Shown in pieces: positions 26,718 to 36,648 of a stretch of DNA of 61,622 nt (position 1 is the stretch's first letter; each line of letters starts with the position of its first letter). The notes under the pieces are model-generated. The model made no database searches and was not told where the DNA came from. It saw only the letters and a list, made by a program, of their open reading frames with translations. The DNA lies in contig MNZJ01000037.1 of assembly GCA_001873565.1 (NCBI GenBank), forward strand, positions 1 to 61,622, written 5' to 3'. The stretch is from Candidatus Peregrinibacteria bacterium CG2_30_44_17 (GTDB lineage: Bacteria; Patescibacteriota; Gracilibacteria; UBA1369; UBA12470). The position numbers and the translations under genes were made by a program.

Positions 26718-27461
26718 ATGAGCGAAAAAAAACAGCAAGGGGGGGCTATTTGGATGCTAAGTACATTTGCACTTATAGGTGTTTTGATAGGACTTGGCAT
26801 ATCCTCTTTGAACGGATCGCCTGATGAGAGTGCAACGCCTACTCCGTCTGGCGTTCAAGATTCCGAGCAGTCAGCTTACGTGGCTCCCGGTATTGATGAT
26901 GATGCTATGCTTGGCGATGAGAATGCCCCTGTAACTATGATCCTTTTTAGCGATTATCAGTGTCCTTATTGTCAGTCATTCGAGACAGAGACAATGCCTT
27001 TTATTATAGAAGACTTCGTCGATACGGGTCTTGTTAGAGTCGTTTTTCGGGATTACCCTCTTTCTAGTCACGAGTACGCTCATGTTGCCGCAGAGGCTGC
27101 TGAATGTGTCGGCGATGATGATGATTTGTATTGGGCATACCATGATCTTCTTGTAGCCAATGCTGAAGAGTGGGAGTCTTACGATGGCGATCATTTTGAT
27201 CTGTTTTCGCAATACGCCGCTAATCTTGGCGTGGATCAGGACGCTTATTACGAGTGTCTTTCTTCCGGTTCTTACTATGACGAGGTCGATTCCGATGCTG
27301 AAGACGGATGGGCTTCAGGCGTACGAGGTACTCCTACGGTTTTTGTAAACGGCGAAATGGTCGTCGGTGCATTGCCTTACGAAGACTACGTTACATCTGA
27401 TGGCGTTACTCATGAAGGCTACGAGTCTATAATCACTAGAGTCCTGGAGGCGACCAAATAG
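26718..27461 (+). CDS. DsbA-family thioredoxin-fold oxidoreductase, membrane anchored
   Basis: N-terminal TM; FSDYQCPYCQSFE CxxC; GVRGTPTVFVNGE cis-Pro. Confidence 0.93.
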   Translation: MSEKKQQGGAIWMLSTFALIGVLIGLGISSLNGSPDESATPTPSGVQDSEQSAYVAPGIDDDAMLGDENAPVTMILFSDYQCPYCQSFETETMPFIIEDFVDTGLVRVVFRDYPLSSHEYAHVAAEAAECVGDDDDLYWAYHDLLVANAEEWESYDGDHFDLFSQYAANLGVDQDAYYECLSSGSYYDEVDSDAEDGWASGVRGTPTVFVNGEMVVGALPYEDYVTSDGVTHEGYESIITRVLEATK

Positions 27462-27494
27462 GGCTCTTTATGGATATTCCTGTTCCTATTATGA

Positions 27495-27530
27495 CGCGGA
27501 ACTGATAAAATTGGTTCCGCGTTTTGGTTT
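27495..27530 (+). terminator. Rho-independent terminator
   Basis: CGCGGAAC...GTTCCGCG followed by TTTTggTTTT. Confidence 0.8.
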
Positions 27531-27547
27531 TAATGACGGATTACTAA

Positions 27548-28918
<1,371 letters not shown>

Positions 28919-29467
28919 ATGAAATTAATTCTCGGCCTTGGAAATCCTGGCAGCAAGTATGACGGAACTCGCCACAATGTCGGGTTTGGTTTTCTTGATC
29001 TCTTGAGAAGCGACCTTGGGCTTGATGAGTTCAAGACTAAGGCCAAACTTAAAGCATCTGTCTCGGAAGGGAATATCAATGATGAGAAGCTAATTCTGGC
29101 TAAGCCGGAGACTTTTATGAATCTCTCTGGTGAAGCGTTGGTTGCCTTAAAAAGCTTCTACAAGCTTGATTACGCTGACATCCTTGTTGTTTATGATGAT
29201 TACGACCTGCCGCTTTCCGAGATTAGGTATAGGGACAATGGGTCTGCCGGAACTCACAATGGCATGAGGTCATGTATAGAGCTCCTTGGCAGTGGCGATT
29301 TTCCGCGTTTGCGCATTGGTATCAATCCTGGATTCCCTGTGTCAGATCTTAGCAATTATGTTTTAGGACGTTTTACAGATGTGGAGTTGCCTAAAGTAAG
29401 AGATGCTCTGGATCAAGCTTTGCATGATGTAAAAAAAATGCTTGCAATTTCAGGAGAAAATGAGTAG
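28919..29467 (+). CDS. pth: peptidyl-tRNA hydrolase
   Basis: LILGLGNPGSKYDGTRHNVGF; KPETFMNLSGEA; DDYDLPLSEIRYRDNGSAGTHNGMRS. Confidence 0.96.
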   Translation: MKLILGLGNPGSKYDGTRHNVGFGFLDLLRSDLGLDEFKTKAKLKASVSEGNINDEKLILAKPETFMNLSGEALVALKSFYKLDYADILVVYDDYDLPLSEIRYRDNGSAGTHNGMRSCIELLGSGDFPRLRIGINPGFPVSDLSNYVLGRFTDVELPKVRDALDQALHDVKKMLAISGENE

Positions 29468-29506
29468 TTTAGTGAAGCTAATTTTCCGGATTTTAATATT
29501 TTTTAT

Positions 29507-29908
29507 ATGTTTGCAGTAATAGAGATCGGCGGTAAGCAGTACCAAGTTGAGGAGAAGGAAGAGCTCCTTATCGAGAAAATTGACGCCACAGAGGGTCAAA
29601 ATCTTACAGTTAAGACCGTTGTTTTGTTTGCAAAGAGTGATTCTGATGTCGAGGTTGGTATGCCTTACGTTCAAGGTGCTACTGTCGAGCTCAAAGTCCT
29701 AGAGGAGGTCAAAGGTGATAAGATCAGGGTTTTTAAAATGAAGGCTAAGAAGAGATATGCTCGAACTCAAGGTCACAGACAGAAATACTGGAATGTTAAG
29801 GTGCTAAAAATCACAAAAGTTGCCGGCAAGAAACCTGCTGCTCCAAAGGAGGACGACAAAGCTACTGAGGAAAAGCCTGCCAAGAAGAAAGCTGCTCCTA
29901 AGAAGTAA
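29507..29908 (+). CDS. rplU: 50S ribosomal protein L21 with Lys/Ala-rich tail
   Basis: MFAVIEIGGKQYQVEEKEELLIEKI...KMKAKKRYARTQGHRQKYWNVKV. Confidence 0.95.
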   Translation: MFAVIEIGGKQYQVEEKEELLIEKIDATEGQNLTVKTVVLFAKSDSDVEVGMPYVQGATVELKVLEEVKGDKIRVFKMKAKKRYARTQGHRQKYWNVKVLKITKVAGKKPAAPKEDDKATEEKPAKKKAAPKK

Positions 29909-29928
29909 ATAGCGGACGTCTTATTTTC

Positions 29929-30846
29929 CTAGGGAGTCCTTAGCTTCTTGATTACTTCTGCTAGTTCTTGCGGGAGCTTCGCTTTGAACGTGTGCTGTCG
30001 CCCGTTTTTATATTTGAACGTGATCTGTGAGGCGTGTAGGAACTGCCTGGTGAGTCCTAATTTCTCGAACTGTGCGTTTATTTTTGATTTGCCATATTTG
30101 TCATCCCCAATAACAGGGCTACCTATGCTAGAGAGGTGTACTCTGATTTGATGAGTTCTGCCTGTCTTGAGATCTACTTCCAGTAATGTTGCCGCTTCGA
30201 ATACTTCAATTGGTGAGAATTCCGTTATAGCCATTTTCCCTTGTCTCAAGATAGTCATATCTTTACGTTTGTTTGGATTTCGTCCAATTGGTGCCTCGAT
30301 TCGTCCTTTGTGATCTACAATTCCGCTTACCAAGGTGGTGTATAGTTTTGTGACACTTCGCTCTTCTATTTGCTTTGCTATGTTCAGGTGTGCTGCGTCG
30401 TTTTTTGCTATTACAATTATTCCTGATGTGTCCTTGTCTAGTCTGTGCACAATGCCTGGTCTTATCGGGTCGTCTTTTTTGCTTAGATTCTCTTTGAGAT
30501 GGTACAGTATTGCATTTACGAGAGTTTTTTCATTGTGGCCCGGGGCAGGGTGTACGACGGTTCCGGCTGGCTTGTTAATGATCAAATAATCCTTGTCTTC
30601 GTGGATAATATCCAAGTCTATTTTTTGTGGTTTGAGATGTGTCGGCTGGGGCTTGCTTAATATTATCTCTATTTCTTCATCTTGCTTGACCGGATAGTTC
30701 GGCTTGAAAGCTTCTTTGCCATTCACCTTCACTAATCCATCATGAATAGCTTTTTGGACTTTTTGACGCGTAAGCTGCTCGACTTGCCCAGTCAAGATCT
30801 TGTCTAGGCGTCCTGCTGACAATGATTTGAATATTACTTTTTTCAT
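29929..30846 (-). CDS. rluD: RluD-type pseudouridine synthase
   Basis: S4-like N-terminus; INKPAGTVVHPAPGH; GIVHRLDKDTSGIIVIAKN; TGRTHQIRVHLSSIG. Confidence 0.92.
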   Translation of the reverse strand: MKKVIFKSLSAGRLDKILTGQVEQLTRQKVQKAIHDGLVKVNGKEAFKPNYPVKQDEEIEIILSKPQPTHLKPQKIDLDIIHEDKDYLIINKPAGTVVHPAPGHNEKTLVNAILYHLKENLSKKDDPIRPGIVHRLDKDTSGIIVIAKNDAAHLNIAKQIEERSVTKLYTTLVSGIVDHKGRIEAPIGRNPNKRKDMTILRQGKMAITEFSPIEVFEAATLLEVDLKTGRTHQIRVHLSSIGSPVIGDDKYGKSKINAQFEKLGLTRQFLHASQITFKYKNGRQHTFKAKLPQELAEVIKKLRTP

Positions 30847-30860
30847 GCTTTTATTATATA

Positions 30861-31034
30861 CTCTAATGAGACCTCTACGGAAGTCAATTAACTACTGCAA
30901 AATGATAAATTTGGCTGCAAATCCTTCAAAGCTCCTATCCGTATCTAAACTGATACGCCGTTGTCGCTTCTTGGTATTTTCGCACGAATTTATCGTTTTT
31001 CGCTACGTTACTGACTTCCGCAGAGGTCTCTAAT
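30861..31034. repeat. inverted-repeat-bounded dispersed element, copy 1 (MITE-like)
   Basis: Left GAGACCTCTACGGAAGTCAAT and right end (reverse complement GAGACCTCTGCGGAAGTCAGT) are near-perfect inverted repeats; interior shared with copy 2 at 55682-55890. Confidence 0.75.
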
Positions 31035-31062
31035 CTTAAATTTCCCCTAATATAAAATACTT

Positions 31063-32256
31063 ATGACTGACGATCAATTCAAAAGCCTGCTTGATAAGGG
31101 TACTGTCGATGTTATTGTGCGTGATGATTTGGAGACCAAGCTCAAGTCTGGCAAGAAACTGCGAATCAAGCTTGGCATAGATCCGTCAGGTGCCGACCTG
31201 CATATAGGTCATATGGTTGTAATCAAAAAACTTAAGGAGTTTCAGGATCTTGGGCATCATATTCTGCTTCTGTTTGGCAATTTCACAGGGCAGATAGGGG
31301 ATCCTACAGGTAAAACGGAGACCAGGAAGCCCAAGACCCAAGAAGAGCTCGAGAAGAATGCCGAGCATTATATTGACCAAGTAAGTAAAATCCTTGATGT
31401 CGATAAGATTGAGGTTGTTTGGAATGCTGATTGGCTTTCTCCACTGACTTTTGCGGATGTTATTAAATTGTCAGCGCATTTCACCGTAGCTCAAATGCTG
31501 GAAAGAGATATGTTTCAAGACAGGATCAAAAACAGCCAGCCTATCTCTATGCATGAGTTCCTATATCCTCTGATGCAGGGATATGACTCTGTTGCATTAA
31601 AAGCTGATGTAGAAATAGGCGGCACTGATCAGACTTTTAATCTGTTGGCTGGACGCACTTTGCAAAAAGCTTACGGGCAAGTGCCACAGAATATCATCAC
31701 TGTTCCTATTCTTGAAGGTCTGGATGGCAAGATCAAGATGGGTAAGAGTGAGGGGAATTATATCGGCGTCAACGAGGCTTCAAATGAGATGTATGGGAAA
31801 GTGATGTCGATTCCTGATAATCTTATCCTGAAATATTTTGAGTTGGCTACCAATGTCACTCTTGAAGAACTCGATTCTTTGAAATCGCAAATAGAATCAG
31901 GTGCAAACCCTAGAGATTTGAAAATGAGGCTTGGGCGTGAGATTGTCGCTTTGTATCACAATGAGTCGGCTGCCAAAGCTGCAGAAGAAGAGTTCGTTAA
32001 TGTTTTCCGCAACAAAGAGTTGCCGGAAGAGATAGAGGAAGTTTGTCTGAGCACCGAATCGTGGAATGTTATCGATCTTATATCTGAGTGTAAGATGGTT
32101 TCGTCTAAGAGTGAAGGTCGTAGGATGATAGATGGAGACGCCGTTAAAATCGATGGAGACAAGGTTTTTTCTATCGAAGACAATGTCACTCTTTCTAAAG
32201 AAGGCAAGCTTATTCAAGTAGGGAAGAGGCGTTTCTTGCTTGTCAAATTGGGTTAG
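31063..32256 (+). CDS. tyrS: tyrosyl-tRNA synthetase
   Basis: LGIDPSGADLHIGHMVVIKKL; GGTDQTFNLLAGR; KMGKSEGNYIGV; C-terminal S4 domain. Confidence 0.96.
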   Translation: MTDDQFKSLLDKGTVDVIVRDDLETKLKSGKKLRIKLGIDPSGADLHIGHMVVIKKLKEFQDLGHHILLLFGNFTGQIGDPTGKTETRKPKTQEELEKNAEHYIDQVSKILDVDKIEVVWNADWLSPLTFADVIKLSAHFTVAQMLERDMFQDRIKNSQPISMHEFLYPLMQGYDSVALKADVEIGGTDQTFNLLAGRTLQKAYGQVPQNIITVPILEGLDGKIKMGKSEGNYIGVNEASNEMYGKVMSIPDNLILKYFELATNVTLEELDSLKSQIESGANPRDLKMRLGREIVALYHNESAAKAAEEEFVNVFRNKELPEEIEEVCLSTESWNVIDLISECKMVSSKSEGRRMIDGDAVKIDGDKVFSIEDNVTLSKEGKLIQVGKRRFLLVKLG

Positions 32257-32303
32257 ACGGGTCATAATCAGAGTACCTTTTGACCTCTTAATCAGATTTG
32301 CAT

Positions 32304-34046
32304 ATGTTCCACGAATCTTCTGGTAACAAGAAGATAGCTCTGGTGGATCTTGTATCGCTAAAGACTCTTCGACGGATGCAAGATAATTTGGCAAGCGCGC
32401 TAGGTGTAGCTCTTTGTATATATGACGTGTCTACGCATGAGCCGATTATGAAGCGTACTAACATGAGTACTTTTTGCGATAAAGCTCGTGGTCGTTTTGA
32501 TTTTGCCGAGTCGTGTGGCGTTACAGAGAAGGATTTTGAGCAAAAATGTGTAAAGTTCAGAAAACCTTTTGTATTCCAGTGTCATGCTGGCTTGTATGGT
32601 TTTACTGTGCCAATCGTTGTTAATGGATCTGTAGTTGCGTATTTCAAAGGCGGACAGGTTAGGCTGTCTAATCCAGACATAGAGCAGTGCAAGCATAATG
32701 CCGAGAAATACGGTATGGACTTTGATGAGTACCTTGAGGACTATTTAGCTTTGCCTTTGTTTAGTGAAGAGAAATTGGATGCGATGGTTGAACTTATCTC
32801 TGTAGTGTCCAATACGATTTCACATCTAGCTTTGTCTGGGCAGCTTGCCGAGAGTAAAGCTACTGAGCTTGTGCATCTAAACGACTTGCTTGAAAAAGAA
32901 GTGATGAATAAAACGGATGAACTTATGATGTCTGAGAAGCGTTATAGGTCTATCTTTGATAGAGCCTTGGATATTATCTACACCGTTGATGCAGATGGAA
33001 CTATCTCAAATATCAACAATGTGGTCACTCAAGTTCTCGGTTATGCGAAAGATGAGGTCATTGGTCACTCTTTCAAAGATTTTGTATGGGATGAAGATGT
33101 GCAAGTACCACTCGGTTCTTTTTTGGAGCTCAAATCTAGAGCAAGGACTGAGATCAAGGGGCTTCGTTTTAGACTCAAGTCCAAAGCTGGCAAACCTCTT
33201 TTCTTCGAGCTTAATAGCAGGGCTACGTATGATAGCGACGGCGATTTGAAGTATATAGATGGCATTATGCGTGATATCGATAGATCTCTGAAAACCGAGA
33301 ACGACCTAATGATGGTAAAAGAGAAGTATAAAGAACTTTTTGATTCCATGCGCGATGGTGTTTATATGACAGATGAGAAAGGATTTATTAGGGCTTTCAA
33401 CAAGGGTGCTCTGCGTATTCTTGGCTATGACGGAGTGGAGGAAATATTGGGTATGCCTATAACTGATATGTATACGGATTCTGATGACAGAAAAGATTTT
33501 TTGGCGAAGCTTGCAGAGCAAGGCTATGTTGAGGATTATTTGGTCCGTCTTAAGAAGAAAGATGGCACCTCTATATATGTTGAAGCCACTTCCAATGAGT
33601 TGCATGACAAGGATGGTAGGAGGAAGGGTGTTGAGGGCGTATTCCGGGATGTTACTGAAAAAATGGAACTAAAGAAGCAGTTTGAACTCATGCAGAGTTA
33701 TATAACTAATATGATTGAGCATGCTGGTTATGGAATTGTGGGGGTAGGTGCTGACAGAAAAGTCTTTGTGTGGAACAAGGGTGCGCAGGATGTGTTCGGA
33801 TACGAAGCTAAAGATGCGATAGGCCGAGACATAACTTCTCTGGTACCACGAGCTTTTAGGCAGCACAGGTCTCATCTTCTGAAGCGTGTGCTTGATGGTG
33901 AGGTTGTCAAAGACGTAAAAGGAGAGAGAGTCACGAAAGATGGTCAGCGCATCAATATTTCTGTTATGTTGTCGCCGATAAAGGATGCCGGTGGTAGTGT
34001 CATTGGTATATCTGCTATCTCACGAAAGGATTCTGACAAGCAGTAA
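32304..34046 (+). CDS. PocR-domain plus multi-PAS sensory protein lacking a recognisable output domain
   Basis: N-terminal PocR-like region (CHAGLYGFTVPIVVNGSVVAYFKGGQVR) then three PAS/PAC units; ends after the last PAC. Confidence 0.75.
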   Translation: MFHESSGNKKIALVDLVSLKTLRRMQDNLASALGVALCIYDVSTHEPIMKRTNMSTFCDKARGRFDFAESCGVTEKDFEQKCVKFRKPFVFQCHAGLYGFTVPIVVNGSVVAYFKGGQVRLSNPDIEQCKHNAEKYGMDFDEYLEDYLALPLFSEEKLDAMVELISVVSNTISHLALSGQLAESKATELVHLNDLLEKEVMNKTDELMMSEKRYRSIFDRALDIIYTVDADGTISNINNVVTQVLGYAKDEVIGHSFKDFVWDEDVQVPLGSFLELKSRARTEIKGLRFRLKSKAGKPLFFELNSRATYDSDGDLKYIDGIMRDIDRSLKTENDLMMVKEKYKELFDSMRDGVYMTDEKGFIRAFNKGALRILGYDGVEEILGMPITDMYTDSDDRKDFLAKLAEQGYVEDYLVRLKKKDGTSIYVEATSNELHDKDGRRKGVEGVFRDVTEKMELKKQFELMQSYITNMIEHAGYGIVGVGADRKVFVWNKGAQDVFGYEAKDAIGRDITSLVPRAFRQHRSHLLKRVLDGEVVKDVKGERVTKDGQRINISVMLSPIKDAGGSVIGISAISRKDSDKQ

Positions 34047-34086
34047 GACTTTTGTCTTTTTGTTTAAAATGAGTTTTTTTTGTAGT

Positions 34087-36057
34087 ATGTTGATGTCTAT
34101 GCTTGATACTAAATTAAAAGAAGTTCTAAGTACTACGAAAAAGCATCTTTCTATGCTGTCGTCTCTTGGCATCGAAACTGTTCGAGACCTCTTGCTTTAT
34201 TATCCTCGTGCTTATACGGATGAAAGAGAAAGTACGCAGATAATCGACATGAAACTTGCTGATACGAATGTTGTTCAGGGCAGGCTTACTTCGTTCAAAA
34301 TGAGAAAGGGGAGGAATGGCATGTACATTGGAGAGGGGATTATCTCCGATGACACAGGTAGTATCCCCGTTATCTGGTTTAATCAGAAATATCTTGAGGG
34401 AGTTTTGAGAATTGGATCCAGGTACTATTTTTCTGGCAAATTGAAATACGACCGTGGTCGTAGTGTTTTTCATGGGCCTAAAGTTGAGCCTATATCTGAG
34501 GACGTCCTACATACTGGCAGGATTGTTCCTGTTTACCATGAGACCATGGGGCTGACTTCAAAATGGCTAAGGAGCAAGATCTACTCTGTTCTGCATTATT
34601 CTAAGGAATTCAGCGATGATTTGCCTGCTGCTATCAGGACAGAACTTGGTCTGGTTGAGTTGCCTTATGCTATCTCTCATATCCATTTCCCGCCGGACGA
34701 AAGTTCTCTTGAGAAAGCTCGCCGGAGATTGTCTTTTGATGAGCTTTTTTATTTGCAGCTCAAGTACATGAGAATGCGCAAGGCATGGAGGGATGGGTCT
34801 AACTCCCTAGTAATAGAACGTGCTGATGATGACATGAAGTCCTTCGTCGAGAAGCTGGGTTTCTCCCTAACACAAGCCCAGAGACGTACCTTGATAGAGA
34901 TCCTGTCGGACATGGGTAGGGGAGTGCCTATGTTGCGTCTTGTGCAGGGAGATGTCGGTTCTGGAAAAACTGTTATTGCAGCTTTGGCGGCCTTGAATGT
35001 TGTAAAAAATGGTTATCAAGTTGCATTCATGGTGCCAACTGAGGTGCTTGCGAAGCAGCATTTCCAGAAGCTACAGCCTCAATTTGAGAGACTTGGCATA
35101 ACAGCCGAAATTCTGGTGAGTGGGGTAGGTGATAAGCAGGCGATCTATGATCGGCTCAAGTCCGGTGAAATTGGAGTGGTGATTGGTACTCATGCTTTGA
35201 TACAGGAAAAGGTTGAGTTTCAAAATCTTGGACTAGCCATCGTTGATGAGCAGCATCGTTTTGGCGTTGAGCAGCGCAAAAAACTCGCCAGTCATGGTAC
35301 TCCGCACCTTCTTTCTATGACTGCAACTCCTATTCCACGGACTCTCGCTATGATTGTTTATGGCGATCTTGATATATCGATCATCGACGAGCTGCCTCCC
35401 GGTCGCAAAGAAATCATTACACGGATCGTAGAAGACAAGAAACGTGTTGATGCTTACAGATGGATCCGTGAGCAGATTGAAAGTGGTGACCAAGCTTACG
35501 TAATATGTCCTTTGGTTGATGATTCTGATGCTTTGGCCGAAGTTAAATCCGTAAAAGCTGAGTTTGAAAGATTGAACGAAGGTGCTTTCAAAGGCCTTGC
35601 AGTTGGACTCCTGCATGGAAAAATGTCTTCTCAAGAGAAGGATTCGATTATGAAATCTTTCAAAGATGGTGATATTAAGGTGCTGGTTTCCACTTCTGTT
35701 ATAGAAGTGGGAGTCGATGTTGCTAATGCAACAATCATGATGATTGAAGGAGCTGAAAGGTTTGGCTTGGCTCAGCTACATCAGTTCCGTGGACGTGTTG
35801 GGCGAGGAGGCAAACAGTCTTATTGCTTCCTGTTGCCATCCAAATTCACTCCTGAAGGAGTCACACGTTTGATGGCGCTTACCAGGCACCATAGCGGGTT
35901 TGACTTGGCTGATATTGATCTCAGTATGCGTGGACCTGGTGAAATATACGGGACACGTCAAAGCGGCATACCTGATCTCAAGATAGCTTCTTTTGCTGAC
36001 AGCGAACTTATTAAGCTGTCACGAGATATGGCTATGAGGGTTGTCGAGGGACAATAG
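34087..36057 (+). CDS. recG: ATP-dependent DNA helicase RecG
   Basis: RLVQGDVGSGKTVIAALAAL; IVDEQHRFGVEQR; LLSMTATPIPRTLAM; HQFRGRVGRGGKQSYC; start refined from 33985. Confidence 0.96.
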   Translation: MLMSMLDTKLKEVLSTTKKHLSMLSSLGIETVRDLLLYYPRAYTDERESTQIIDMKLADTNVVQGRLTSFKMRKGRNGMYIGEGIISDDTGSIPVIWFNQKYLEGVLRIGSRYYFSGKLKYDRGRSVFHGPKVEPISEDVLHTGRIVPVYHETMGLTSKWLRSKIYSVLHYSKEFSDDLPAAIRTELGLVELPYAISHIHFPPDESSLEKARRRLSFDELFYLQLKYMRMRKAWRDGSNSLVIERADDDMKSFVEKLGFSLTQAQRRTLIEILSDMGRGVPMLRLVQGDVGSGKTVIAALAALNVVKNGYQVAFMVPTEVLAKQHFQKLQPQFERLGITAEILVSGVGDKQAIYDRLKSGEIGVVIGTHALIQEKVEFQNLGLAIVDEQHRFGVEQRKKLASHGTPHLLSMTATPIPRTLAMIVYGDLDISIIDELPPGRKEIITRIVEDKKRVDAYRWIREQIESGDQAYVICPLVDDSDALAEVKSVKAEFERLNEGAFKGLAVGLLHGKMSSQEKDSIMKSFKDGDIKVLVSTSVIEVGVDVANATIMMIEGAERFGLAQLHQFRGRVGRGGKQSYCFLLPSKFTPEGVTRLMALTRHHSGFDLADIDLSMRGPGEIYGTRQSGIPDLKIASFADSELIKLSRDMAMRVVEGQ

Positions 36058-36597
36058 ACTTTTCGAATTACACGCCTTGAGTCAAGGTGTCAAGCTTTTG
36101 GTATTTCTGATTTTCATTTTTTTTTAAATTTTTTCTTGTGGTTCTTGTGTTTAACAAAATCCATGCAAATGCATGTAATAAACTGGTTTTTACAAAGTTG
36201 TAATTTGATGGGTAGTCATTGTGAAACGCTTGAAATATTTATGTCTAAAATATGACTTAGACGTATCAAATGCCATGAAAAAACACACAGAGCCTTAAAT
36301 CGACAGTTTTGAGCTTTATGGCTTGTACAAGGGGTTTAGGGCAGGGCGCTAGTGTTCGTATTAGCTAGTAAGTGTATGTATTGCGGATGCCTGATGATTG
36401 TCTGAGACGGTACAGGCCTAAGGTTTGCACAAGATATATTGTGCGGGATTAAGTATGTCGCCCCACCTTCGAATAGATATGACTGATTTTCCTCGTTGTC
36501 ACCTGCTTTCGCAAGTATCGTCATTTCGGCTGCAACTTACCTAGCCCTCTCTCTTTGAATTAGAAAATCACTCCCTTATTCGTCAAACCGTGCCAGG

Positions 36598-36626
36598 TTG
36601 TTAGATCTGTTAATTTCTGGTATAAT
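36598..36626 (+). promoter_or_regulatory. sigma70-like promoter TTGTTA-17-TATAAT
   Basis: TTGTTA 36598-36603, TATAAT 36621-36626, upstream of giant ORF. Confidence 0.75.
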
Positions 36627-36648
36627 GATATGAATTAACTTAAGTTCT

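Noticed and set aside
30800-31033. 77-aa ORF inside element copy 1 (and ORFs at 55597-55891) as a real protein
   Set aside because: The shared peptide SINYCKM...RYVTD.RGL follows from the repeat; copy 2 breaks the frame with a non-multiple-of-3 insertion and most differences are non-synonymous, so it looks non-coding.
36336-36524. Minus-strand 62-aa ORF or RNase P / tmRNA in the gap
   Set aside because: The ORF has no family resemblance; I looked for GAGGAAAGUCC-type RNase P, tmRNA ends and tag-like reading frames and found no convincing match, so it is left as an unexplained gap.
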